DNA from: an uncultured Eubacteriales bacterium
Lineage (GTDB): Bacteria; Bacillota; Clostridia; Christensenellales; CAG-917
Reading direction: 5' to 3'
NCBI GenBank assembly: GCA_900547975.1
Contig: URIX01000050.1
Span: 1 to 12,365 of the forward strand
Length of the DNA stretch: 12,365 bases
Shown here: piece after piece, positions 1 through 5,557 of the stretch
How positions within the stretch are numbered: the stretch's first letter is position 1
Layout: each line of letters starts with the position of its first letter
Notes under the pieces: model-generated
The model's database searches: none
Told to the model about the DNA's origin: nothing
Seen by the model: only the letters and a program-made list of their open reading frames with translations
Program-made: the position numbers and the translations under genes

Positions 1-3
1 TTC

Positions 4-23
4 GGGTGCGGGTGTCCCGCCCT
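4..23 (+). terminator. GC-rich hairpin at window edge, possible end of an upstream gene
   Basis: GCGGG (8-12) and CCCGC (16-20) form a 5-bp stem with a 3-nt loop. A one-base bulge and two more G-C pairs extend it outwards. There is no T-tract after it, only the AT-rich heptad array, so a terminator role is a guess. The upstream gene lies outside the window. Confidence 0.25.
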
Positions 24-24
24 C

Positions 25-59
25 AATTATTAATTATTCATTATTAATTATTAATTACT
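25..59. repeat. Heptad array, five copies of AATTATT
   Basis: Five consecutive 7-bp units start at 25, 32, 39, 46 and 53. Units 1, 2 and 4 are exactly AATTATT; unit 3 has C at its first base and unit 5 has C at its sixth. The array ends 22 bp before the spoVB start codon. Its AT-richness could ease strand opening, but no clear -35/-10 pair is visible in it. Confidence 0.7.
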
Positions 60-65
60 ATTCCA

Positions 66-87
66 ATTCATATTCTTAAATATGAAT
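66..87 (+). promoter_or_regulatory. 9-bp inverted repeat enclosing the spoVB start codon
   Basis: ATTCATATT (66-74) and AATATGAAT (79-87) are perfect reverse complements around the 4-nt loop CTTA. The ATG at 82-84 lies inside the right arm. No Shine-Dalgarno sequence is visible in the 20 bases before the ATG, unlike most other genes here. In mRNA the hairpin would pair the start codon and could limit translation. The stem is all A-U except one G-C pair, so it would be weak. Confidence 0.4.
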
Positions 88-1707
88 AAAACAGTAAAAT
101 CCTTCGGCATAGTCACGGGGTTTTCAATCGCGACAAGGCTCGTTTCCTTTATCTTCAAAATGTGGATGTCCCGCGCTCTCGGCGCGGAAGTCGTCGGACT
201 CTACCAAATTGCGTTGAGCGTTCTGCTTATGCTCTTTACAATCACCGCAGGCGCGCCCACCGTCCTTTCGAGAAAAATTGCGGAATCGAGCGGCAATCTC
301 AAAAAGCAAAACTCGCTTCTGACCGCTTCCGTGATTATGGGACTCGGCATATCCGCGGCGATTTGCGCCCTCTTTTACGGCTTGGGAACGAGAATCTCGC
401 CGCTGTTTTCAAACCCCGATTGCTTGCCCATATTCTTCATTATGTTGCCCACAATCCTCACATCAACGCTTTATGCGTCGCTTCGCAGTTGGTTTTGGGG
501 CAGAAAAAAGTTTTTGGCGTTTTCGTCAACCGAACTTATCGACGAGATTGTCAAAATCGCGCTTTCAATCGCATTTACGGGCGGTTTGATTTCTCGTCTT
601 AACGGCGCGCAAAATATCGCGCTTGCAATGACGATTTCCGACCTTGCGTGCGTGCTTATACTTCTCGTGCTGTTCTTCGCAACGGGCGGAAGACTTACAA
701 AACCGAGCGGTTTTAAGGAATTGACTCTGAAAACCATTCCTCTTTCGGCAACTCGTATAATCACTTCTCTCGGTGCGTCGCTCACCGCCCTCATTCTTCC
801 CAAAATGCTCGTAAAAGCAGGCCTGACGCTTGCGGAAGCCACGGCGCAATACGGCAGAGTCGCGGGTATGGCGTTGCCGCTTATTATGGCGCCCGTAACG
901 TTTATAGGCGCGCTGTCCGTAGTGCTCGTTCCCGACGTCGCCGAGTTGCGCGCAAAAGGCAATATGGACGCAGTGCGCTCGAAGATGTCGACTTCTCTGC
1001 TGTTTTCCGTCATCATCGCAAGTTTGTTTTTTGCGTTATATCTGCCGCTCGGTCAGAGCCTCGGACAACTTCTGTTCAAGGACAGCGAGGCGGGCAAATT
1101 CGTGTCCTACTGCTCGCTTATGCTCTTTCCCATCGCCACCGCTCAATCCACCACGCCTATGCTCAATTCGCTCGGAAAAGAGCGCATAACGCTGCTCGGC
1201 ACGGTCGTTGGCGCAATCGCGATGATACCTTGTATTCTTTTTATGCCGAAATACATAGGCATTTACGCTATGGCTCTCTCGACGGGATTGTGCTTTTTGC
1301 TTATTGCAATCATAAATCTTGTAATCCTCAAAAAAGAAGTCGGCTCGTTTGTCAATCACAAGAAAAATCTTCCCCTTATTTTGCTGTCGATTCCGCTTGC
1401 CGTAACGGGGCTTTTCGGCGCGAAACTGCTTTGCAGATACGCCGACTATATCACGGCAATCGTCGTCGTGGGCGTGTATATACTTTTCTTTTTCTTCCTC
1501 ATTATATCCGCGTTCAACGTGGTTGACGTGACCGCTTGCATAAAAATGCTCACGCCGCAAAAGGCAAGCAGAACCACAGTCAAATCCGCAAACAAACGGC
1601 ACAAAAAACACATAAAAACGCGCAAAAAACCGAACGAAAACGGCACAAAAGGGTGCAAAAACACACGGAAAAACGTTGCGGCAACGAACGCCGAAGTTCA
1701 GGTATAA
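82..1707 (+). CDS. spoVB: SpoVB/MOP-family polysaccharide or lipid-precursor flippase
   Basis: A 541-residue polytopic membrane protein of the MOP superfamily (polysaccharide synthase / SpoVB / MurJ-like). Such proteins flip lipid-linked cell-wall or polysaccharide precursors across the membrane; SpoVB acts in spore cortex formation. The N-terminus has the family pattern: a hydrophobic helix, then R-A-L-G-A-E and V-G-L-Y-Q at about 31-42. Hydrophobic segments recur to about residue 480, consistent with 12-14 helices. A loop R-S-W-F-W-G-R-K near 135-142 matches the SpoVB 'RGYFQGRQ' position. It is slightly longer than the usual roughly 520 residues because of a Lys/Arg/Asn-rich tail (about 500-541) encoded by an 11-bp-period repeat. 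The first ATG fits the family start but has no SD and sits in an inverted repeat. The spoVB symbol is by similarity; other MOP flippases, including MurJ-type, are possible. DUF421 follows after 79 bp on the same strand. Confidence 0.8.
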   Translation: MNKTVKSFGIVTGFSIATRLVSFIFKMWMSRALGAEVVGLYQIALSVLLMLFTITAGAPTVLSRKIAESSGNLKKQNSLLTASVIMGLGISAAICALFYGLGTRISPLFSNPDCLPIFFIMLPTILTSTLYASLRSWFWGRKKFLAFSSTELIDEIVKIALSIAFTGGLISRLNGAQNIALAMTISDLACVLILLVLFFATGGRLTKPSGFKELTLKTIPLSATRIITSLGASLTALILPKMLVKAGLTLAEATAQYGRVAGMALPLIMAPVTFIGALSVVLVPDVAELRAKGNMDAVRSKMSTSLLFSVIIASLFFALYLPLGQSLGQLLFKDSEAGKFVSYCSLMLFPIATAQSTTPMLNSLGKERITLLGTVVGAIAMIPCILFMPKYIGIYAMALSTGLCFLLIAIINLVILKKEVGSFVNHKKNLPLILLSIPLAVTGLFGAKLLCRYADYITAIVVVGVYILFFFFLIISAFNVVDVTACIKMLTPQKASRTTVKSANKRHKKHIKTRKKPNENGTKGCKNTRKNVAATNAEVQV

Positions 1708-1780
1708 ACGAGGCTAAATGCGGCGAGATTCCGCAAAAAAAATCCGATAATCGCATAAAAAAACGGCTTATAAGCAAACT
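1583..1780. repeat. Degenerate 11-bp-period A-tract array across the spoVB end and the following gap
   Basis: Read in 11-bp steps from 1583, about 18 consecutive units begin with two to four A's followed by a G/C-rich core. Typical units are AAACGGCACAA (1594, repeated exactly at 1638), AAACGCGCAAA (1616) and TAAATGCGGCG (1715). The phase holds through the last 42 codons of spoVB, past its stop at 1705-1707, and on to about 7 bp before the DUF421 start at 1787. It is weakest at 1682-1703. A-tracts at roughly helical spacing are the classic arrangement for curved DNA. The period was judged by eye. Confidence 0.6.
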
Positions 1781-1786
1781 ACGCAT

Positions 1787-2581
1787 ATGCTCAATTTGTT
1801 TATAAGGTGTTTAATTTTATACTTCGTATTGCTTGTTGCAATGCGTTTGATGGGCAAACGCCAACTCGGCGAATTGCAACCCTTTGAACTTGCCATAACT
1901 CTCGTCGCGAGCGACCTCGTTTGCATACCTATGGCGGATTCGTCAATCCCGATTTTATACGGAATTATCCCCGTTTTTTCGCTGTTTTTGGTGCATATCA
2001 TCATCACAAAACTCGCAACTAAAAGCAAAAAATTCCGCAAATTCCTCAACGGCAAGCCCATCATTATCATACAAAAAGGCAACATTCTGCCCGACGTTAT
2101 GAACGAACTCAACCTCAACATCGACGACATTATGGAAGCGTTGCGCGGCGCGGGTTGCTTCAATCCGTCCGAAGTCGAGTATGCGATTTTGGAAACCAAC
2201 GGCAATATGAGCGTGCTTCAAAAGTCGCAAAACAGACCGCTTGCGCCGTCGGATGTCGACATAAATCCCCCCGAAGCCGAAATCCCCGTAACCGTGATTA
2301 TGGAAGGCGAGTTCGTTGCCGAAAACCTCGCGACGCTCGACGGCGACATAAAAGAGGACGTGCTTAAATATCTCGACCACATAAAACTCAAACAACAAGA
2401 CGTTCTCGTGCTTCTCGTTGCGGGGCAAGACGTGTTTATTCAGCCCTACAAAGGCGACTATATCTCCTCGACTTTGCCGCAACAAGAAGACGGAAAAAGC
2501 GACAACACACAAGACAAACAAGACCGCTCGCAAGAGGTCAAAAATGCGTTTTTGTCCTATCGAGGGGGTGAGAAGCAATGA
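1787..2581 (+). CDS. DUF421 membrane protein (YetF/YcaP family)
   Basis: A 264-residue member of the DUF421 (YetF/YcaP) family, small inner-membrane proteins of unsettled biochemical function. Three N-terminal hydrophobic segments lie at about residues 4-21, 34-50 and 56-79. The family signature G-K-R-Q-L-G-E-L-Q-P-F-E is at 24-35. The soluble domain has E-V-E-Y-A-I-L-E-T-N-G followed by V-L-Q-K-S at about 127-145, as in YetF, then a second alpha/beta half. The last 40 residues are polar, rich in Gln, Asp and Lys, and probably disordered. The first ATG gives the standard family start, but no SD is visible; the bases before it are the end of the 11-bp array. It overlaps the next gene by 4 bp (ATGA), so the two are translationally coupled. 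Confidence 0.88.
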   Translation: MLNLFIRCLILYFVLLVAMRLMGKRQLGELQPFELAITLVASDLVCIPMADSSIPILYGIIPVFSLFLVHIIITKLATKSKKFRKFLNGKPIIIIQKGNILPDVMNELNLNIDDIMEALRGAGCFNPSEVEYAILETNGNMSVLQKSQNRPLAPSDVDINPPEAEIPVTVIMEGEFVAENLATLDGDIKEDVLKYLDHIKLKQQDVLVLLVAGQDVFIQPYKGDYISSTLPQQEDGKSDNTQDKQDRSQEVKNAFLSYRGGEKQ

Positions 2582-2955
2582 AAAAAGTCGTGCTTGCAAT
2601 CGTGATTCTGATAATCATCGTGACGGGCGGCATACTCGAAGACTTCTATATTCACAAGACATTTTCCGCTCTGGACGAAAAACTCACGTCCCTTGAAAAT
2701 TCGATAATAAATCAAAGCGAGGATTGCCTCGATAAAACAAACGAGATTTTCGAGTGGTGGGAAAAGAAGCGTATGTATATGGAACTTTTTGCCTACTCGC
2801 CCGACGTCCGTTCGTTCTCGGTTGCGCTTGCAGAAACGCAAGGTTCTCTCGAATGTGAGGATTATCAGAACGCGCTTTCAAAATGCCGCTCGCTTATCGT
2901 AATGGCGGACAACATCAAACGCCTGCTCGATTTCAATGCGGAAGATATAATCTGA
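2578..2955 (+). CDS. DUF4363 membrane-anchored protein
   Basis: A 125-residue protein with one N-terminal hydrophobic helix (about residues 3-20, an uncleaved anchor or signal) followed by a mainly helical domain. Features of the helical part are L-D-E-K-L-T near 32-37, an E-W-W-E-K-K segment near 59-64, and a final helix with V-M-A-D-N-I-K near 107-113. This matches DUF4363, often found beside DUF421 in Clostridia; the function is unknown. A strong SD (GAGGGGG at 2562-2568) lies 9 bp before the ATG. The start overlaps the DUF421 stop, so both proteins are probably made together and may form a membrane complex (inference). A hairpin terminator follows 21 bp after the stop. Confidence 0.75.
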   Translation: MKKVVLAIVILIIIVTGGILEDFYIHKTFSALDEKLTSLENSIINQSEDCLDKTNEIFEWWEKKRMYMELFAYSPDVRSFSVALAETQGSLECEDYQNALSKCRSLIVMADNIKRLLDFNAEDII

Positions 2956-2975
2956 CAGCGTAGTGCAGAGAATTT

Positions 2976-3002
2976 AAAAAGCGAGGCAAACTCGCTCTTT
3001 TT
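2976..3002 (+). terminator. Rho-independent terminator, usable in both directions
   Basis: AGCGAG (2980-2985) pairs with CTCGCT (2991-2996) around the loop GCAAA. On the plus strand it is followed by C and five T's, ending the spoVB-DUF421-DUF4363 unit. On the minus strand the same stem is followed by TTTTT from the complement of 2975-2979, so it can also stop transcripts leaving murC, whose stop codon is about 90 bp away. Confidence 0.75.
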
Positions 3003-3040
3003 GCTATTCTCGTTTTATCGATTTTGCATATCGGTGTTCT

Positions 3041-3080
3041 TATATTTCCATATTCTCATATGCGCATATTTGCATATATA
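3041..3080. repeat. 8-bp-period array, consensus CATATNNN, downstream of murC
   Basis: CATAT occurs at 3049, 3057, 3065 and 3073, spaced exactly 8 bp, and TATAT at 3041 keeps the phase. The three bases after each CATAT vary. The overlap of two units creates the 12-bp palindrome ATATGCGCATAT (3058-3069), which occurs again at 5192-5203 in the second CATAT array. It lies 4 bp after the murC stop, so it would sit in the murC mRNA 3' end, where it reads NNNATATG. Confidence 0.7.
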
Positions 3081-3084
3081 CAAA

Positions 3085-4455
3085 TTAGAAAAGGTCTTTC
3101 AAATCGTATATGTCGCCTGCGCCTATCATCAAAATCGCGTCGTGACATTTTGCGTGCGATTTGACAAAATCGAGCGTTGATTGCTTGTCTTTGACAAGAT
3201 AAACGCCTTTTTTGCGATATTTGTCGAAAATCGCCGTTGCCAAAACGTCGCTTTCGACGCCGTTTGAAGGCACTTCGCGCGCGGCGTACGTCGGCATAAT
3301 CGCAAGCGTTTTCACGCCGTTGTTTTTCTCGCCGAGCACTCTTGCGAAATCGTCGAGATACGCTTTAGTACGCGAGTAAGTATGCGGCTGAAAAACCACG
3401 AGCAGTTTGCCGAGTTTCGCGGCTCGAGATATGACCGATTGAATTTCGCTCGGATGATGCGCAAAGTCAAAATACACTTTCGTTTTTCCGACGTCGCGCG
3501 CACGCTCGAATCTGCGTTTTACGCCTTTGTACTTTTGCAAGGCACACACGCTTTTTTCAAAATTCAAACCGCACGCCGAAGCGGCGGCAAGTGCGAACGT
3601 CGCGTTCTCGAAGTTGTATCTTCCGTCGTCCTGCAATTTGAGCGTTGACATTTTTTTGCTGTCGCAAACCATTGCGCCGCTCGGGTTGACAAACGTGTGC
3701 ATTCTCTTTTGGTTGCCGTTTTGCACGCACACACAAAAGCCGTTGCGCATTTTGTCTATGCTTGCGCCTATCAAATCGAGATTGCTTTGCTCTACGATTT
3801 TTGTTTTCGCTTTTTCAAGAAACACCGCGAAAGTTTCCTTCACGCTTTTCAGGCTGCCATAGCAATCGGGATGGTCGCACTCTGCATTCAACACCGCCGC
3901 AACGTCGGGCGAAAGCGCAAGCAAATTGCGCTTGTACTCGCAAGCCTCGCAAACGAATATGCAATCTTTCAAATCCGCAATGCTTTTTGCACTCGTATTA
4001 TTGACGTAATTTGAAAAATCTATGCTTTCGCCGCCTATCATCGATGCAAATTTTACGTCGTTTTCAAAAAGAATTTGGGTGAGCATTGCCGTAGTCGTGG
4101 TTTTGCCGTGCGTGCCCGCAATCGCCACGACCTTGCCGAACAGGCGCGAAACTTCCGCAAGAAATTCGTGCCGTTCGTACGTAGGTATACCCGCTTTTTT
4201 TGCGAATACGAGTTCCGGATTATTCTTCGGAATCGCCGACGAAAACACCAGAAAATCGGACTTTTCAAGCAAGGAAAAGTCGGGATTTTCGCTTATTTTC
4301 GCACCGTTTTTTATAAGTTCTTTGCACAAATCGTTGATTTTTGCGTCACTTCCGCAAACGTCGATTCCGAAATCCGCCGCGAATTTGGCAAGCGCGTTTA
4401 CCCCTACGCCGCCTACCCCCACGAAATAGATTCTTTTTACCGCCGAGAAATCCAT
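3085..4455 (-). CDS. murC: UDP-N-acetylmuramate--L-alanine ligase MurC
   Basis: A 456-residue cytoplasmic Mur ligase that adds L-alanine to UDP-N-acetylmuramate using ATP, the first amino-acid step of peptidoglycan precursor synthesis. The N-terminal UDP-binding domain opens with F-V-G-V-G-G-V-G (11-18). The ATP P-loop G-T-H-G-K-T-T-T is at 114-121. The central domain has E-A-C-E-Y-K-R-N-L-L (170-179) and A-E-C-D-H-P-D (191-197), in the Firmicutes form. The C-terminal ligase domain has F-A-H-H-P-S-E-I (331-338) and F-Q-P-H-T-Y-S-R-T (355-363). Length and domain order are normal and no key motif is missing. It is divergent from spoVG. The ATG is the right family start, but no SD precedes it and a TATAAT-like box lies only 5 bp upstream. 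Confidence 0.97.
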   Translation of the reverse strand: MDFSAVKRIYFVGVGGVGVNALAKFAADFGIDVCGSDAKINDLCKELIKNGAKISENPDFSLLEKSDFLVFSSAIPKNNPELVFAKKAGIPTYERHEFLAEVSRLFGKVVAIAGTHGKTTTTAMLTQILFENDVKFASMIGGESIDFSNYVNNTSAKSIADLKDCIFVCEACEYKRNLLALSPDVAAVLNAECDHPDCYGSLKSVKETFAVFLEKAKTKIVEQSNLDLIGASIDKMRNGFCVCVQNGNQKRMHTFVNPSGAMVCDSKKMSTLKLQDDGRYNFENATFALAAASACGLNFEKSVCALQKYKGVKRRFERARDVGKTKVYFDFAHHPSEIQSVISRAAKLGKLLVVFQPHTYSRTKAYLDDFARVLGEKNNGVKTLAIMPTYAAREVPSNGVESDVLATAIFDKYRKKGVYLVKDKQSTLDFVKSHAKCHDAILMIGAGDIYDLKDLF

Positions 4456-4460
4456 ATTTC

Positions 4461-4466
4461 ATTATA
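4461..4466 (-). promoter_or_regulatory. Possible murC -10 box very close to the start codon
   Basis: On the minus strand 4466-4461 reads TATAAT, a perfect -10 hexamer, ending 5 bp before the murC ATG. Transcription from it would begin at or next to the ATG and give a leaderless or nearly leaderless mRNA, in keeping with the absent SD. No matching -35 hexamer is seen 16-18 bp upstream, so the box may be chance in AT-rich DNA. Confidence 0.25.
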
Positions 4467-4590
4467 TGAAACCGCACTCGATTGCGCATACGTATTTGAA
4501 AAAAGCCATACAAACGCATTATTTGTCCACATAATATCCATACATTTGTGCAATATGTGTGTTGTTTTGATACTAATATAAGATTTTGTA

Positions 4591-4619
4591 TTGTTATTTT
4601 TTCACTATCGTGCTACAAT
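4591..4619 (+). promoter_or_regulatory. spoVG promoter, sigma-A type with extended -10
   Basis: TTGTTA (4591-4596) and TACAAT (4614-4619) are separated by 17 bp, and TG at 4611-4612 gives an extended -10. Predicted start of transcription is about 4626, leaving a leader of roughly 18 nt that contains the SD GAGGTG (4633-4638), 5 bp before the ATG. In Bacillus subtilis spoVG is driven by sigma-H; no clear sigma-H box was found here. Confidence 0.65.
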
Positions 4620-4643
4620 AAATAAAATCACCGAGGTGTGTAT

Positions 4644-4916
4644 ATGAAAATTTCAGACGTCAGAATCAGATTAATAGACCAAGAAGCAGGCAAATTGAAA
4701 GCGGTTGCGTCCCTTGTCATCGACGACTGTTTTGCCGTCCACGACATAAAGGTAGTGTCGAGCGAAAACGGCTTGTTTATATCTATGCCGTCGAGAAAAA
4801 CGCCCGACGGCGACTACAAGGACATCGTCCACCCCATCAACACGCAAACGCGCGAACTTTTCAAAGAAGCCGTCCTCGAAGCATACGAAAAAGCCGTTGC
4901 CGAACAACCCGTATAA
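4644..4916 (+). CDS. spoVG: SpoVG family RNA/DNA-binding regulator
   Basis: A 90-residue cytoplasmic SpoVG. The family is known as a small nucleic-acid-binding regulator affecting septation at sporulation onset and, in pathogens, capsule and virulence expression. The start M-K-I-S-D-V-R-I-R, the segment I-D-D-C-F-A-V-H-D-I-K-V (about 28-39), G-L-F-I-S-M-P-S-R-K-T-P-D-G (47-60) and I-V-H-P-I-N (65-70) are hallmarks, and length is typical. A GTG at 4638 is also in frame, but it is part of the SD (GAGGTG, 4633-4638); the ATG at 4644 is well placed and matches the family N-terminus. It is a single-gene unit with its own promoter and a hairpin terminator at 5061-5087, transcribed away from murC. 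Confidence 0.97.
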   Translation: MKISDVRIRLIDQEAGKLKAVASLVIDDCFAVHDIKVVSSENGLFISMPSRKTPDGDYKDIVHPINTQTRELFKEAVLEAYEKAVAEQPV

Positions 4917-4918
4917 TT

Positions 4919-5060
4919 TATGGGCAAAAAAATCGATGTTTTTTAAGCGAAAAGCCACTATATTTTAGGCGAAAAGCCGCTACATTTTAAGCAAAAAGCC
5001 ACTATATTTTAGGCGAAATATCGCTAAATTATAGATGAATAATATGTTGTTAATTTAAGA
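4919..5060. repeat. 22-bp tandem repeat (2 x 11 bp) in the spoVG 3' region
   Basis: Four consecutive 22-bp units lie at 4941-4962, 4963-4984, 4985-5006 and 5007-5028. Units 1 and 3 differ at one base, as TTTTAAGCGAAAAGCCACTA versus TTTTAAGCAAAAAGCCACTA over the first 20. Units 2 and 4 share TTTTAGGCGAAA, so a 44-bp alternation is visible. Each unit splits into two 11-mers, and weaker 11-bp-phased A/T-tracts extend from 4919 towards the terminator. The array is non-coding and would be transcribed in the 3' end of the spoVG mRNA. Confidence 0.8.
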
Positions 5061-5087
5061 AAATCGCTCGTATAGGGCGATTTTTTT
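5061..5087 (+). terminator. spoVG Rho-independent terminator
   Basis: AAATCGC (5061-5067) pairs with GCGATTT (5077-5083), with a further T-G wobble towards the loop, and the stem is followed by a T-tract through 5087. It lies 145 bp after the spoVG stop, beyond the 22-bp repeat, so the repeat is part of the transcript. Confidence 0.75.
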
Positions 5088-5127
5088 CGATGTTCACCGC
5101 CCCGAAAAGATAGAATCAAAAATGTCA

Positions 5128-5206
5128 CATATCTTCATATTATCACTCGTGCATACGTTTGATTTTGATATGTACATATTCGCAGTTTCGCATATGCGCA
5201 TATAGG
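5128..5206. repeat. Second 8-bp-period CATATNNN array, about ten units
   Basis: Units start at 5128, 5136, 5144 and 5152 (CATATCTT, CATATTAT, CACTCGTG, CATACGTT). After a divergent unit and a one-base slip they continue at 5167, 5175, 5183, 5191 and 5199 (GATATGTA, CATATTCG, CAGTTTCG, CATATGCG, CATATAGG). The motif and period match the array after murC, and both contain ATATGCGCATAT. No gene overlaps it. Confidence 0.65.
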
Positions 5207-5241
5207 TTGAGTTTGAATACGGCGAATTTTTATAGGTGGAC

Positions 5242-5381
5242 ATATAAGAATCAATGATTATAAAAAATGACGATTACAGACAACAGCCCATACTTATAAA
5301 ATCAGTGTTTATGAAAAGTCACCTACCCCCCCCCGCTCAAAAAAACGATTGCTTATAAAAACGACGTTTGCAAAATCGTGC
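5242..5381. repeat. Three diverged copies of a ~31-nt element built of ~15-16-nt halves
   Basis: Copies lie at 5242-5272, 5293-5323 and 5352-5381. Copies 1 and 2 share TATAA, AATCA, TG, TTAT, AAAA, T and AC in the same order, about 23 of 31 positions. Copies 2 and 3 share CTTATAAAA and a central GTTT or CGTTT followed by an A-run. Within each copy the second half resembles the first. The units are degenerate, so this call is weaker than the 8- and 22-bp arrays. A C9 tract (5326-5334) and an A7 tract (5339-5345) lie between copies 2 and 3. Confidence 0.4.
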
Positions 5382-5393
5382 AAACGTCGTTTT
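5353..5393 (-). terminator. 14-bp inverted repeat, likely terminator of the minus-strand operon
   Basis: AAAACGACGTTTGC (5358-5371) and GCAAACGTCGTTTT (5380-5393) are perfect reverse complements around an 8-nt loop. On the minus strand the stem ends in CGTTTTTATAAG, a usable T-tract, so it fits as the end of the operon whose last stop codon is about 165 bp away. On the plus strand it ends in CGTTTTG and could also stop readthrough from spoVG. It is the strongest stem in the window. Confidence 0.65.
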
Positions 5394-5411
5394 GAATTTT
5401 GTGTTTTGCGG

Positions 5412-5460
5412 TTCACTGCCCTACCGAAGTTCGTCGCGTAGACGAAAAGCAGGCAATGAA
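5412..5460. other. Nested imperfect stem-loop in non-coding DNA
   Basis: An inner stem TTCGTC (5430-5435) / GACGAA (5441-5446) with loop GCGTA is enclosed by TTCACTGCC (5412-5420) / GGCAATGAA (5452-5460), which pair with one mismatch. Nothing else identifies it. It lies between the terminator-like repeat and the 16-17-bp array, and could be folded RNA in the 3' end of the minus-strand operon or a relic of a small mobile repeat. Confidence 0.35.
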
Positions 5461-5555
5461 TCGTTGTGTGGCTTATTCGTTACGCGGATTAACTTGTGCA
5501 GATTCGCTCGTTATGCGAATTCACTCGTTACGCGTATTTACGCTTTGTGGCGTCA
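5459..5555. repeat. 16-17-bp tandem repeat ending at the stop of the FAD oxidase gene
   Basis: Six units start at 5459, 5475, 5491, 5506, 5523 and 5540. The core CGTTACGCGNATT appears at 5478-5490 and 5526-5538, with one further difference at 5509-5521 (CGTTATGCGAATT). Units 1, 3 and 6 are more diverged. The array stops 2 bp short of the stop codon at 5558-5560, and in operon mRNA would begin the 3' untranslated region. Short reading frames through it are not supported as genes. Confidence 0.6.
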
Positions 5556-5557
5556 AA

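Noticed and set aside
4487..4554. A further CATA-repeat array in the murC/spoVG promoter region
   Set aside because: CATA-like words occur at 4487, 4507, 4517, 4530, 4539 and 4551, but the intervals vary from 9 to 20 bp, so no fixed period is supported.
4638..4643. GTG start for spoVG two codons upstream
   Set aside because: The GTG overlaps the SD sequence, and the ATG at 4644 gives the standard SpoVG N-terminus.
4941..5028. CRISPR array
   Set aside because: The 22-bp units are directly adjacent with no spacers and no cas genes are nearby.
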